Source: Gammaproteobacteria bacterium RIFCSPHIGHO2_12_FULL_35_23
GTDB taxonomy: Bacteria > Pseudomonadota > Gammaproteobacteria > UBA12402
NCBI GenBank assembly: GCA_001801465.1
Contig: MGXT01000020.1
Coordinates: 62,001-126,000 of the forward strand
Length of the DNA stretch: 64,000 nt
Reading direction: 5' to 3'
Shown: piece by piece, positions 18,443-27,891 of the stretch
Layout of the letters: every line of letters starts with the position of its first letter
Numbering within the stretch: position 1 is the stretch's first letter
Notes under the pieces: model-generated
What the model was told of the DNA's origin: nothing
The model's database searches: none
Seen by the model: only the letters and a program-made list of their open reading frames with translations
Program-made: the position numbers and the translations under genes

Positions 18443-18601
18443 CAGTATGCTCCTAAAATGGCCAATATTTTCACTGATTGAGAAACGATGAAATTGATAG
18501 TTTTTCAATGAGTTATCTGGTATCAAGTGGTTGTGCTTTGTTATAATTTTGGGCCTCCCAACTCATTTTTGCACAACTAGGCATAACAAAGCACAAATAA
18601 C

Positions 18602-18620
18602 TCCCGCAAAAGTCCCGCAA
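18602..18620. repeat. Left copy of a 19-bp doubled TCCCGCAA element
   Basis: The sequence TCCCGCAAAAGTCCCGCAA, itself two TCCCGCAA units 11 bp apart, occurs here and again at 22064-22082. Both copies lie inside the island near its ends, as arm-type integrase binding sites do; that role is inference. Confidence 0.6.
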
Positions 18621-18657
18621 TTTTTTGGTTTCGTTAAAGCTGAATAATGACCCAAAT

Positions 18658-18736
18658 AATTGCACCATTGGTGCAATTAAATTAAACGTGGTGCAATTGG
18701 TGCAATTATGATATTCTTGGTGCAATTGGTGCAATT
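18658..18736. promoter_or_regulatory. Six-copy GGTGCAATT element upstream of the AlbA_2 regulator gene
   Basis: Five direct copies of GGTGCAATT start at 18670, 18690, 18699, 18719 and 18728, and one inverted copy (AATTGCACC) lies at 18658-18666, making a near-perfect palindrome with the first. Spacing alternates 20, 9, 20, 9 bp, so copies come as head-to-tail pairs every 29 bp. The array ends 12 bp before the start codon at 18749, the place for an operator. Autoregulation by the downstream protein, which has a C-terminal winged helix, is inference. Confidence 0.7.
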
Positions 18737-18748
18737 TCGAGGTTGGTT

Positions 18749-20077
18749 ATGATTTACCCTGAACATGAGTCAAAGACTTTAGAATTTAAATCTAAGTTGC
18801 CAAAGTTACAGAAATTAGTAAAAACTTGTGTTGCTTTTGCCAATGCCTATGGTGGAAAGATACTTATTGGTATTGAAGATGATGGAAGTATAGTAGGTGT
18901 TAGTGATGCAGTACGAAATAGAGTTTATGATGAGTTTCCGAATAGTTTATATGATTCAACAAGTCCAGGATTGCTAGCCGAGATTTATGAAAAAAGAATA
19001 GGAGAGAAATCTATTCTAATTATTGAAATACCTTCTAGTATTAAAAAGCCTGTTTTTTTAAAAGAGGAAGGGCTACCGAAAGGTGTTTATCTACGGGCAG
19101 GCTCAAATACAAGGCGTGCAACAGAGACGTATGTTGAAGATTTAATGCGCGAGAATAAACGGCTTAACTTCGATGAAGAGGTTGTGCAAGTAAGCCCTGA
19201 TAAGTTATCTAAGGCTTTATTGAAACAAATTTTTGGGCGCTATGATAATCGTCGATTAGTAGCAGAAAAAGTGTTAGCGCAGTCAACAGCTAATTCACAA
19301 ACCTATTATCCAACAGTTGCAGGTACATTATGTTTTTGTGAGGAACCAGAAAAGTATATTTCAGAAGCTATTGTATTATGCACAAAGTTTAAAGGAGTAT
19401 CAGGGAGAGAGATCATTAATACAATTACAATACAAGGAACTTTAGAAACACAGGCCGAGGAAACTTTTAAGTTGGTTAGTCAATGGTTAATAGAAGGTTA
19501 CAAGTTGGTTGGCGTAAAATTAAAACCAAAAACAATCATTCCAGAAGAAGCTTTTCGTGAGGCTATTATTAATGCGTTGTTACATCGTAAATATTGGATT
19601 CCAGGTGCGGTCAAGGTGGCAATGTACGATGATCGTTTAGAGATATTTAACCCGGGAAGCTTTCCTGGTTTGGTCGACCTAAATAACCTTGGGGATGGCA
19701 CAACTTACTTACGTAATCCTCACTTGGCTAAATTAGCTAGACGATTCGGGCTTGTTGAAAAATTAGGTACAGGTATTCGTTTGATGAAAGAAAGCTGTAA
19801 AGCATCAAGGGTTATGCCGCCAAAATTTATCGAGGGTGCTGATAGCGTTAAAGTGATCTTTTACTTCTTACCAGATAAAAACCAAAGTGAACCTGAGGAA
19901 GATATTTTGTTAGCTTTGTTTAATGCAAGAAGTGAAGTGACCGTTGGTGAAGTTGAAAAATACCTAGGTGTTTCTAGAAATACCGCAACAAGAAAGCTTG
20001 CTGTATTAATTAAAGAAAATAAGATAAGACGTATCGGAAAAGGACCGTCAGTGCGATATGTAAAAGTAGAAGAGTAA
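18749..20077 (+). CDS. AlbA_2 / HATPase_c_4 / winged-helix DNA-binding regulator-like protein
   Basis: A 442-residue protein. The N-terminal AlbA_2 (Schlafen AAA_4-type) domain shows ESKTLEFKSKL, VAFANAYGGKILIGIEDDGSIVGV and GVYLRAGSNTRRAT (residues about 7-130). The middle carries the GHKL-like HATPase_c_4 pattern EEAFREAIINALLHRKYW, DRLEIFNPGSFPGL and LVEKLGTGIRLMKESC. The end is a winged helix (VGEVEKYLGVSRNTATRKLAVLI). Such proteins are usually annotated as ATP-binding transcriptional regulators and are common on islands. ATG 18749 is preferred over the upstream TTG 18743 because GAGG sits 6 bp before it. Confidence 0.85.
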   Translation: MIYPEHESKTLEFKSKLPKLQKLVKTCVAFANAYGGKILIGIEDDGSIVGVSDAVRNRVYDEFPNSLYDSTSPGLLAEIYEKRIGEKSILIIEIPSSIKKPVFLKEEGLPKGVYLRAGSNTRRATETYVEDLMRENKRLNFDEEVVQVSPDKLSKALLKQIFGRYDNRRLVAEKVLAQSTANSQTYYPTVAGTLCFCEEPEKYISEAIVLCTKFKGVSGREIINTITIQGTLETQAEETFKLVSQWLIEGYKLVGVKLKPKTIIPEEAFREAIINALLHRKYWIPGAVKVAMYDDRLEIFNPGSFPGLVDLNNLGDGTTYLRNPHLAKLARRFGLVEKLGTGIRLMKESCKASRVMPPKFIEGADSVKVIFYFLPDKNQSEPEEDILLALFNARSEVTVGEVEKYLGVSRNTATRKLAVLIKENKIRRIGKGPSVRYVKVEE

Positions 20078-20116
20078 AGCATAAATCGTAAGTAGATTTG
20101 TTGGGGAAAGCTAGGT

Positions 20117-21065
20117 ATGATCAGAGTATTGTTGATAAGTGACACTCATGGGCACATTGAGGTCATCAATGCACTAGCCGATAAAATGAAAGTTGATTTT
20201 GTTATTCATGCGGGTGACTTTGGCTTTTACAATGAATCTAGCTATAAACATATCAGCGATCGTGAATTGTTATTGCTTATTTCGCATTCGTCTTACTGGA
20301 AGGATTATCGTGTTGATAAGCAAACCCATCGCCATGTATTAATTGAAATTGTAAAACGGCATAATCTTTTAGGTAATTTTGTTGCTTATCAGGTAGGTGA
20401 ACAGAAATTTAATGTACCAGTTTATGCGGTATATGGTAATCATGAAGATGCTTAGGTGGTAAAGCAGTTAAAAGAAAGTGCTAATATCCAAAATTTTAAT
20501 TTGTTGGACGAAGATAATATCTATCCTATTGCAAATGATGATGACGAATTTAAGTTGTTTGGCATCGGTGGTAATTTTCTGGCGAGTAAAAAATTACTCG
20601 ATAAGCCTATTGCTGGTAAAGCCGGAAAAATCTGGTGCACCTTGCATCAATTTGGCGTTCTATATAAAAAACTTGAGAAGAAAACTAAGTCTTCTGTATT
20701 TGTTTCTCATGTTAGTCCAGGAAAAGAATCATTATTAATGCGTTTAATGATTCACTTTATGCCAGATATTTGGATTAGTGGCCACATGGGGGCGCCTTAT
20801 ACTTGCGCGTGGAACCAATTTACTGTTCGTGATATGGATTTGGTTAGATTCAGAAATAGAGAAGTTGGAAGCCTTACCAGAAGAATATTTAACATCAGAG
20901 GCGAAGTTGGCTTACGATTTCATCAAGCGCGAGATTCCACGTAAAGACTTTTGGTTTAAGAGGCTTTGGTGTGTAAACTTGCCTGATGTTAAAAACGGTT
21001 ACGCTATTTTGAGTTATGAGGGTGTGAGATTTTTTGTGGAAGGTCAATACGACCATATGGGTTAA
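20117..21065 (+). pseudogene. Calcineurin-like metallophosphoesterase, broken by a stop and a frameshift
   Basis: The N-terminal part has the metallophosphatase motifs: ISDTHGH (D-x-H), VIHAGDFGF (GD) and AVYGNHEDA (GNH), then a TAG at 20453-20455. The same frame resumes at once (VVKQLKESANIQNFNLLD...) with the later motifs VFVSHVSPG and ISGHMGAPY. Near 20840 the coding frame changes: the original continues as WLDSEIEKLEALPEEYLTS to a TAA at 21063-21065, while the first frame ends at 20944. About 315 codons in total are recoverable. The lesions could be real decay or sequencing errors. It follows the regulator gene by 39 bp. Confidence 0.75.
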
Positions 21066-21122
21066 GGATTTGTTGGAATATATAGATGAAGTTGATTAAT
21101 TTTGGCAGTAGTAAGGTTTGTT

Positions 21123-21920
21123 ATGATAAAAGCAGTGGGACAGTTCTTTCTCAAGTACTTTGAATTTATATTAGCTTTTTTAGTTTTAATATGGGCTATA
21201 TATCTTTTTGTCCATGGATTTAAGTTTACTAAGTTAGATTTATTTACGGCTGCTTCTGTTATGGTCGCTATAGCGGCAGTATTGTTTGGGTTTGGTCAGT
21301 TCAGATTAGAAAAAAGAAGGTCTAATTCGAAATATTATTTAGAAAGATATATCGAGGGTACCAGGATGGTTTTGGATAGGTTAAAAGACGATGAGCCAAC
21401 AAGACGAATTTCCTGGGTTACTGCGGCATCTATTGCAAATGATTTAAATAAAATAGAAGATAAGATAACTGAAATTCCTGATAAAAAATTTCTTGCTATA
21501 TACCAAAGGGATTGGACGCATATTTTTCTGAAGTTTGTTCAAGGAAAAGAAGCAGTTTATTTTTATGGTGTTTTGGATTGTAAAGGTGATAGCGAACGAG
21601 CAAAGCTGAACTTTGCAGCTAGAAAATGTAGAAAGGGTAATGGAATAGCGGTGCATGGACTAATACCCCAAATTTTTTGTTTTGATATTGAAGAGGATGA
21701 TATTGCTAAAATACTTAAGCTAATCGATCCAGTTTTTCTAAAAGAAGCTAAAGTTTCTATTTTTGATTCAGATGGGAAAATATCTTTAAATGTATTGAGC
21801 TTTAATTATTTGGTCTTTAAGCCGCTTCATGATTATTTATTGCATAAACGAGAGTGTAAAAGAGTGTTTGATAAAACTGATGGGTTTATTTTACATCACC
21901 CATCTGACAAAAACCCCTGA
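21123..21920 (+). CDS. Unrecognised island protein with two N-terminal membrane helices
   Basis: A 265-residue protein. Two hydrophobic helices (about residues 14-31 and 40-60) are followed by a basic stretch RLEKRRSNSK and a soluble domain of about 200 residues of mixed alpha/beta type. No family is recognised. The ATG at 21123 is chosen over a TTG at 21102 because AAGG lies 6 bp upstream. It is the last gene of the island and follows the broken phosphoesterase by about 57 bp. The membrane-anchor plus soluble-domain layout is common in phage-defence effectors, but nothing in the sequence proves that. Confidence 0.65.
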   Translation: MIKAVGQFFLKYFEFILAFLVLIWAIYLFVHGFKFTKLDLFTAASVMVAIAAVLFGFGQFRLEKRRSNSKYYLERYIEGTRMVLDRLKDDEPTRRISWVTAASIANDLNKIEDKITEIPDKKFLAIYQRDWTHIFLKFVQGKEAVYFYGVLDCKGDSERAKLNFAARKCRKGNGIAVHGLIPQIFCFDIEEDDIAKILKLIDPVFLKEAKVSIFDSDGKISLNVLSFNYLVFKPLHDYLLHKRECKRVFDKTDGFILHHPSDKNP

Positions 21921-21944
21921 GTTAAGTTAAGGTCGGTATGTTTG

Positions 21945-21983
21945 TTTTAAGAGCACCAGACAAACAATCTGCTGCTCTTAAAA
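21945..21983 (+). terminator. Possible terminator or hairpin after the island's last gene
   Basis: A perfect 11-bp inverted repeat (TTTTAAGAGCA / TGCTCTTAAAA) with a 17-nt loop lies 24 bp after the stop at 21920. It is AT-rich with few U residues after it, so termination strength is uncertain. Confidence 0.45.
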
Positions 21984-22063
21984 GTTTGCTTTTGTTGGGC
22001 GTTGAAAAATAGTGTTTTATTTTTTTAAGCTAAGGCGAACTTGTTATTAATGCGGGTTCAAAG

Positions 22064-22082
22064 TCCCGCAAAAGTCCCGCAA
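22064..22082. repeat. Right copy of the 19-bp doubled TCCCGCAA element
   Basis: Identical to 18602-18620. It lies 15 bp inside the right 71-bp repeat, consistent with an arm-type site flanking a recombination core. Confidence 0.6.
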
Positions 22083-22097
22083 AAATTTCGGCATCAA

Positions 22098-22200
<103 letters not shown>

Positions 22201-22222
22201 ACAGAAAACGGAAAGTTTATCA

Positions 22223-24097
22223 CTAAAACTCGCTTTCATCATCCATAAATGTACGCAAAAATTCTGCTCGACTTGGATGACGAAGTTTTCTTAAAGCTTT
22301 AGCTTCAATTTGACGAATACGTTCACGGGTAACGTCAAATTGTTTACCGACTTCTTCTAATGTATGATCGGTATTCATATCAATACCAAATCGCATACGT
22401 AACACTTTAGCTTCTCTGGCAGTTAGTGTTTTTAAAATTTCTCGAGTTGCTTCTTTAAGGCTTTCTCGAGTGGTTGCATCTAAAGGCGACATAGTTGTTG
22501 CATCTTCGATAAAGTCTCCCAGGTGAGAATCTTCATCATCGCCAATAGGGGTTTCCATAGAAATAGGTTCTTTGGCAATTTTCAAGATTTTTCGGATTTT
22601 ATCTTCAGGTAAATCTACAAATTTTGCTAATTCTTCTGGAGAAGGTTCTTTTCCAGTTTCTTGCAGTATTTGTCTTGCTATTCTGTTTAATTTGTTAATA
22701 GTTTCAATCATATGTACAGGAATACGAATAGTTCTAGCTTGATCGGCAATTGAGCGAGTAATAGCTTGACGAATCCACCAAGTTGCATAAGTTGAAAACT
22801 TATAGCCGCGTCGATATTCAAATTTATCAACGGCTTTCATTAAGCCGATATTACCTTCTTGAATAAGATCTAAGAATTGTAAACCACGGTTAGTATATTT
22901 TTTTGCAATAGAAATTACTAATCGTAAGTTAGCCTCTACCATTTCTTTTTTGGCACGTCTAGCTTTGGCTTCTCCAATTGACATGCGTCGATTAATATCT
23001 TTGATTTCAGTAATAGTCAGTAAAGTTTTTTCTTCAATTTCTTTTAATTTACGTTGTGCACGAATAATTTCTATTTTGTATGGCTCTAACTCTGTACCAT
23101 ATTCTTTAGATTTAAGATGTTTTTCAATCCAGTTTATGTCTGTTTCGTTATTAGGAAAAGATTTAATGAAAATTTTACGGGGCATTTTTGCTTTAATCAC
23201 ACAACAACGCATAACCAATTTTTCTTGTCGACGAATAGAGGTCAAGAAACTACGCATTCTGCGTGTTAATTTATCTACTAGACGAGGAGTTAATTTAAAC
23301 TCCATAAAATAATCAGCGAGAGATTCTAATTTCTTTTGTGTAGTTTTATTATCTCTACCGTCTTTTTTCTCAGCTTTTGAAGCAGCTTGATAAAGCTTAT
23401 CTAATTTAGCAAAACGTTTTTTAGCTTCTTCAAGATCTGGTCCAGTATCTTCGAAAACACCTTCCCCACCTTCTTCATCTTCTTCTTCTGTAATAGCGAT
23501 ACTGTCATCTTCAATGATTTCAGAAGCTGCTTTTTTAGAATCTTTAGCTTCATCAATATCAGGAAGACTAGGAACTTCAGGCGGGGTAAAATCAATCCAG
23601 CCAGTTAAAATATCACTGAGTCTTCCTTCATCATTACCCATGCGTTGATAGAGTTGCATGACATGATGAATAATTTCAAAATTATAAGCTAAAGCATGAA
23701 GGATTTGTTTAATACCCTCTTCAATACGTTTAGCAATTACAATTTCACCTTGACGGGTTAAGAGCTCTACGCTACCCATTTCGCGCATATACATACGAAC
23801 GGGATCAGTCGTACGACCAACCTCTGAATCAACACTAGAAACCAAGGCTGCAGCGACTTCTTCAGCAGTATCTTCATCGGCAGTTTCATTTTCTAATAAA
23901 GTATCAGGGTCAGGAGGGCTTTCACATAAAATAATACTCATCTCTTCTAGTAGATTATAAACATTATTAATCTGCTCGGAGTCAATCATTTCGGGTAGAT
24001 GGTCGTTAATTTCAGTATAAGTCAGATAACCTTGTTCTTTACCACGATTAATTAATGCAAGCAATTCAGATTGTTGCTGCTGATTTTGGCTTACCAT
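22223..24097 (-). CDS. rpoD: RNA polymerase primary sigma factor RpoD (sigma-70)
   Basis: A 624-residue sigma-70. Region 1.1 ([20 protein letters not shown]), region 1.2 ([15 protein letters not shown]), an acidic non-conserved region (about residues 170-260), region 2 with core- and -10-binding segments ([31 protein letters not shown] and [17 protein letters not shown]), region 3, and region 4.2 ([28 protein letters not shown]) are all present and intact. It directs housekeeping transcription. dnaG lies 81 bp upstream in the same direction, so they form part of the rpsU-yqeY-dnaG-rpoD macromolecular-synthesis operon. Confidence 0.98.
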   Translation of the reverse strand: MVSQNQQQQSELLALINRGKEQGYLTYTEINDHLPEMIDSEQINNVYNLLEEMSIILCESPPDPDTLLENETADEDTAEEVAAALVSSVDSEVGRTTDPVRMYMREMGSVELLTRQGEIVIAKRIEEGIKQILHALAYNFEIIHHVMQLYQRMGNDEGRLSDILTGWIDFTPPEVPSLPDIDEAKDSKKAASEIIEDDSIAITEEEDEEGGEGVFEDTGPDLEEAKKRFAKLDKLYQAASKAEKKDGRDNKTTQKKLESLADYFMEFKLTPRLVDKLTRRMRSFLTSIRRQEKLVMRCCVIKAKMPRKIFIKSFPNNETDINWIEKHLKSKEYGTELEPYKIEIIRAQRKLKEIEEKTLLTITEIKDINRRMSIGEAKARRAKKEMVEANLRLVISIAKKYTNRGLQFLDLIQEGNIGLMKAVDKFEYRRGYKFSTYATWWIRQAITRSIADQARTIRIPVHMIETINKLNRIARQILQETGKEPSPEELAKFVDLPEDKIRKILKIAKEPISMETPIGDDEDSHLGDFIEDATTMSPLDATTRESLKEATREILKTLTAREAKVLRMRFGIDMNTDHTLEEVGKQFDVTRERIRQIEAKALRKLRHPSRAEFLRTFMDDESEF

Positions 24098-24178
24098 AGT
24101 GTTGCTAAACCTTTTATATGTTGTAAATGTATGAGTGCAACCAGTTAAAAAAGCTCCACATTATAAGTATATAAATTA

Positions 24179-25912
24179 TTAGAATCCAGCATTCTTCGCA
24201 TTTAATAATGACTGGAGCTCTTGTTTTTCTTCAGAAGAAAGGGCTGAAAGCCTAGCCTTGTTCAAAAAATACTCTATTTTATTATCAATGACTAATTTAT
24301 TGATATGTTTAAGGGTATCTTCTAGTTCAATAATCACGCCCCCCTCAGGGGTAATTAATTCAACACTAGCTAGTTTAATTAAAAACTCGACTTCTGGTTG
24401 GTCTCGCCAATGCTCAATTATAGTCCCAGTGTTAATATTGGGGTTGGTTTGTGTTAAATCAAGTAGCCGCTGCAATAAAGGCAATCCTGGTAAATTGGCT
24501 TCTGGTAAAGTTGCTTTTAAATGACTAGTAGCTTGTGGATATTGAAGTATTAAGCTAATGGCATACCTAATAGGAGATTGTCTAGCTGAAAAATTTTGTG
24601 TTTTAGATTTTCCAATAGAAGGAGTGTTAACAGGCGCTATTTGACTCCAAGTAGTTATTTTTTCTAAAGGAGTATGACTGATTTTTGCTAATTCAGCTAT
24701 GAGTAATTCTTTAGTAATTGTTGCAGTAATAGTTTGTAAATAAGGCATTGCCATCGCAATAAGTTTGACTCGACCTTCTAAAGTTTCTAAATTAATTTGT
24801 GCACATAAATGTTCAAAAAAATGTTCAGATAAAGAGATGGCTTTCTCCAGTTGCGCTATAAAATTAGCTTGACCGTGTTTGCGAATATAGCTGTCAGGAT
24901 CTTCGGTAACTGGCAGAAAACAAAAATTGACTTGTGTTTGCTCATTAAGTAACGGTAAGGCAATTTCTAAAGCTTTCCAAGCTGCTTTTTGTCCGGCCAA
25001 ATCGCCATCAAAACAAAAAATAATCTGTTTACAAGTGCTTAGCAATCGCCGTAAGTGGTTACTAGTAATAGCTGTACCCAATGTTGCTACGGCATAATTA
25101 ATGCCATGTTCTGCTAAAGAAATAACATCCATATAGCCTTCTACTACTAAAAGCCGCTCTAAATTAGGATTCGCTTGTCTTGCCTCATAAAAACCATATA
25201 GTTCTTGGCCTTTGTGAAATACGATTGTTTCTGGTGAATTTAAATATTTTGGTAGGCTATTATCAAGAACTCGTCCACCAAACCCTATCGTGCGACCACG
25301 TCTATCACGAATAGGAAAAATAATGCGTTCACGAAAACGGTCATAAGTTCGTTGATTATCATTTTCAATAAGTAAACCAGCTTTTAATAATAATGCAGCG
25401 TGTTTAGGAAAAGCTTTAAGTAAATTGTCCCATCCTGGTGCAGCATAACCTAAGCCGAAGCGTTGAATAGTGGTTGCTGATAAGCCACGCTGAATTAAGT
25501 AATGCTGAGCTTTTTTTGCTTGTGGGTGATTAGCTAATTGTTGACAATAAAATTGTTCAGTTTTAACTAATATTTCTAATAAAGCCTGGTAATCAGGATT
25601 GACGTGGGTATCTAAGGTTGGCATTTGTAGGCCTAGTTGATGAGCAAGATTTTCAATAGCCTCTACAAACTCAATTCTTTCATAATCCATAATAAAACCA
25701 ATAGCATTGCCACTTGCTCCACAGCCAAAACAATAAAAAAACTGTTTAGTGGGACTAACACTGAAAGAAGGAGATTTTTCATTATGAAAAGGGCAGAGCG
25801 CTGTATAGTTACTGCCCGCTTTTTTTAAAGGAACATAGCGCTCAATAACCGACACAATATCAGCTTTGGTAAGTAATTCATCAATAAAAGCTTGGGGTAT
25901 ACGTTTAAACAT
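24179..25912 (-). CDS. dnaG: DNA primase DnaG
   Basis: A 577-residue primase. The CHC2-type zinc-binding domain shows CPFHNEKSPSF and YCFGCGASG (Cys40, His43, Cys61, Cys64), followed by the catalytic core with FGGRVLDNSLPKYLNSPET, TOPRIM motif LLVVEGYMDVISL and IIFCFDGDLAGQKAA, and a C-terminal helical helicase-binding domain. The ATG at 25910-25912 is preferred over a TTG at 25921 because it gives the usual N-terminus (MFKRIPQAFIDELL). It makes RNA primers for replication. yqeY lies about 47 bp upstream. Confidence 0.97.
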   Translation of the reverse strand: MFKRIPQAFIDELLTKADIVSVIERYVPLKKAGSNYTALCPFHNEKSPSFSVSPTKQFFYCFGCGASGNAIGFIMDYERIEFVEAIENLAHQLGLQMPTLDTHVNPDYQALLEILVKTEQFYCQQLANHPQAKKAQHYLIQRGLSATTIQRFGLGYAAPGWDNLLKAFPKHAALLLKAGLLIENDNQRTYDRFRERIIFPIRDRRGRTIGFGGRVLDNSLPKYLNSPETIVFHKGQELYGFYEARQANPNLERLLVVEGYMDVISLAEHGINYAVATLGTAITSNHLRRLLSTCKQIIFCFDGDLAGQKAAWKALEIALPLLNEQTQVNFCFLPVTEDPDSYIRKHGQANFIAQLEKAISLSEHFFEHLCAQINLETLEGRVKLIAMAMPYLQTITATITKELLIAELAKISHTPLEKITTWSQIAPVNTPSIGKSKTQNFSARQSPIRYAISLILQYPQATSHLKATLPEANLPGLPLLQRLLDLTQTNPNINTGTIIEHWRDQPEVEFLIKLASVELITPEGGVIIELEDTLKHINKLVIDNKIEYFLNKARLSALSSEEKQELQSLLNAKNAGF

Positions 25913-25959
25913 GTTGTCCAAAGCATAAAATAAAAAAGGAGTTTCAGCAATTTTAAAAA

Positions 25960-26412
25960 TTAACTATTGCCAGCAAGCTTGTTTTTGATTTTTTGGCTGA
26001 CAACAGACATATCTGCTCGGCCTTGAAGTTTGGTTTTTAAAAATGCCATTACTTTGCCCATCTCTTGTATACCAGCTGCTTGGGTTGCAGTCATAGCTTC
26101 GTTAATTAAGGCATCAATAGCTGTTTCACTAAGTTGTTCAGGTAAAAAACTTTGAATAATTTCTATTTCAGTATTTTCTTTTGCAGCAAGTTCTGGACGA
26201 TTGCCTGCAATATATTGCGTGGCAGAGTCTTTACGTTGTTTAATCATTTTATTTAAGATGGCAATAACTTGTTCTTCGTTCAATTCAATTCGAGTATCAA
26301 TTTCTGATTGCCGAATAGCTGCATGAATTAATCGCAAAGCACCTAAACGTGCTGAGTCTTTGGCACGCATAGCGGTTTTTATTTCATCTTGTAATCGTTC
26401 TTTAATGGACAT
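25960..26412 (-). CDS. yqeY: GatB/YqeY domain protein
   Basis: A 150-residue protein covering the whole YqeY family: MSIKERLQDEIKTAMRAKD, RLGALRLIHAAIRQSEID, then a C-terminal domain like the tail of GatB (ETEIIQSFLPEQLSE and MGKVMAFLKTKLQGRADMSVVSQKIK). It may act on tRNA or aminoacyl-tRNA, but the exact function is not established. It lies 8 bp after rpsU and before dnaG, its conserved place in gammaproteobacteria. Confidence 0.93.
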   Translation of the reverse strand: MSIKERLQDEIKTAMRAKDSARLGALRLIHAAIRQSEIDTRIELNEEQVIAILNKMIKQRKDSATQYIAGNRPELAAKENTEIEIIQSFLPEQLSETAIDALINEAMTATQAAGIQEMGKVMAFLKTKLQGRADMSVVSQKIKNKLAGNS

Positions 26413-26420
26413 AGCGTTAA

Positions 26421-26696
26421 TTATTCGCTGCGACTGTCACTGCTGCTACGGTTGCTAGAAGCTGATGAGCTAGCTCCTTTTTTACCGCTGTTCATGCCAG
26501 TAAATCTGTCTTTAGAAATACGTTTCAGTAAACGCTTCTTTGCAGCTGCTGCTTTACGTTTACGTTTCCAAGTAGGTTTTTCATAAAATTCATGCCGACG
26601 CATTTCAGTTAAGACGCCCGCTTTTTCGCAGATACGCTTAAAACGCCTTAAAGCTGAGTCAAAGGCTTCGTGATCTTTTATTCGGATACCAGGCAT
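26421..26696 (-). CDS. rpsU: 30S ribosomal protein bS21 with serine-rich C-terminal extension
   Basis: A 91-residue bS21; E. coli has 71. Residues 1-65 carry the conserved core ([41 protein letters not shown]). The last 25 residues form a Lys/Ser-rich tail ([20 protein letters not shown]...) not seen in the standard protein. bS21 binds near the anti-Shine-Dalgarno region of 16S rRNA and assists initiation. It starts the rpsU-yqeY-dnaG-rpoD cluster and is divergent from tsaD. Confidence 0.95.
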   Translation of the reverse strand: MPGIRIKDHEAFDSALRRFKRICEKAGVLTEMRRHEFYEKPTWKRKRKAAAAKKRLLKRISKDRFTGMNSGKKGASSSASSNRSSSDSRSE

Positions 26697-26872
26697 TTAA
26701 ATCATCACTCCAAAAATTAATTGTTTAGAAAAAGTTCGCTATTCTACTCTGTAATTAATTAATATGCAAAGAGATTTCATTTGTTTTCTCTTAGCTGAAA
26801 AGTCCATAATCATTTGTTTGAATGGTTAATTTTTGTTAAGATCGTGTGATTTTAAAGTGAAAGATTCAATCA

Positions 26873-27883
26873 ATGCGTGTACTAGGAATTGAAACGTCTT
26901 GTGATGAAACAGGTATAGCGATTTATTGTTCAAAACATGGACTATTAGCTCATGCTGTCTATACCCAAACTGATATTCATCGTATTTTTGGGGGTGTGGT
27001 TCCAGAACTAGCATCCCGAGACCATGTGCTTAAAATTTTGCCAATGATCAAGGCGATACTTCAAGAGGCGCATTTATCTTTACAAGACTTAGCAGGTATT
27101 GCTTATACGGCAGGACCCGGCTTAATTAGTGCTATTATGGTTGGAGCAGCTTTAGCACGTAGTTTAGGTTATGCTTTGCAAATCCCTACCTTAGGGGTGC
27201 ATCACATGGAGGCACATCTTTTAGCCCCCATGCTTGAAGAAGAGAAACCCGCCTATCCATTTGTTGCCCTCTTGGTATCAGGAGGCCATACTCTATTAGT
27301 AAAAGTAGAGGCTTTAGGGCATTATCAATTATTAGGAGAGTCGGTTGATGATGCAGTGGGTGAGGCTTTTGATAAGACAGCAAAATTATTAGGCTTACCT
27401 TATCCAGGAGGACCTGAACTTGCTAAATTAGCTGAGCAAGGTCAGAGAGGTCATTATCAATTTCCAAGGCCTATGATTCACAGCCCCGATTTTAATTTCA
27501 GTTTTAGTGGTTTAAAAACAAGTGTCTTACAAGTTGTGACTAAAGCCACGCTAACGCCAGCTATCAAAGCAGATATAGCGAAAAGTTTTGAAGAAGCGGT
27601 TGTGGATACCTTAGTCAGTAAATGTCGTAAAGCCTTACTTCATACTGCTCTTAAACAGTTAGTCATCGGTGGGGGGGTAAGTGCTAATAAATCTTTAAGA
27701 GCAGACTTAGCAAAAATGGCAAGCGAAATGGGCGCTAAACTTTATTATCCAAAACTAGAATTTTGTACCGATAATGGTGCAATGATTGCTTATACCGGCT
27801 GTCAACGCTTGCTGCTTGGCCAACACGATGATCTAACAATTAAAGCAAGACCTCGTTGGTCATTAGAAGAATTAACCAATTAA
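26873..27883 (+). CDS. tsaD: tRNA N6-adenosine threonylcarbamoyltransferase TsaD
   Basis: A 336-residue protein with the Kae1/TsaD fold: start [18 protein letters not shown], metal-binding HHMEAH ([14 protein letters not shown]), ATP-binding [16 protein letters not shown] and C-terminal [13 protein letters not shown] and [12 protein letters not shown]. With TsaB, TsaC and TsaE it makes the t6A base at position 37 of ANN-decoding tRNAs; tsaE is encoded at 44509. It is divergent from rpsU and convergent with plsY, 9 bp apart. Confidence 0.97.
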   Translation: MRVLGIETSCDETGIAIYCSKHGLLAHAVYTQTDIHRIFGGVVPELASRDHVLKILPMIKAILQEAHLSLQDLAGIAYTAGPGLISAIMVGAALARSLGYALQIPTLGVHHMEAHLLAPMLEEEKPAYPFVALLVSGGHTLLVKVEALGHYQLLGESVDDAVGEAFDKTAKLLGLPYPGGPELAKLAEQGQRGHYQFPRPMIHSPDFNFSFSGLKTSVLQVVTKATLTPAIKADIAKSFEEAVVDTLVSKCRKALLHTALKQLVIGGGVSANKSLRADLAKMASEMGAKLYYPKLEFCTDNGAMIAYTGCQRLLLGQHDDLTIKARPRWSLEELTN

Positions 27884-27891
27884 GCATTAAT

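Noticed and set aside
18338..18526. Minus-strand frame across the left island repeat
   Set aside because: It translates a truncated tRNA and repeat DNA, so it is a chance frame.
18513..18734. 73-codon minus-strand frame over the GGTGCAATT array
   Set aside because: Its N-terminus is simply the translation of the 9-mer repeats; no ribosome site or homology.
18658..18736. CRISPR-like array
   Set aside because: The repeated unit is only 9 bp with 0-11 bp between copies and no unique spacers; no cas genes are present.
20453..20455. Recoded TAG (read-through amino acid)
   Set aside because: The same gene also has an independent frameshift about 390 bp later, so ordinary decay or sequence error is simpler.
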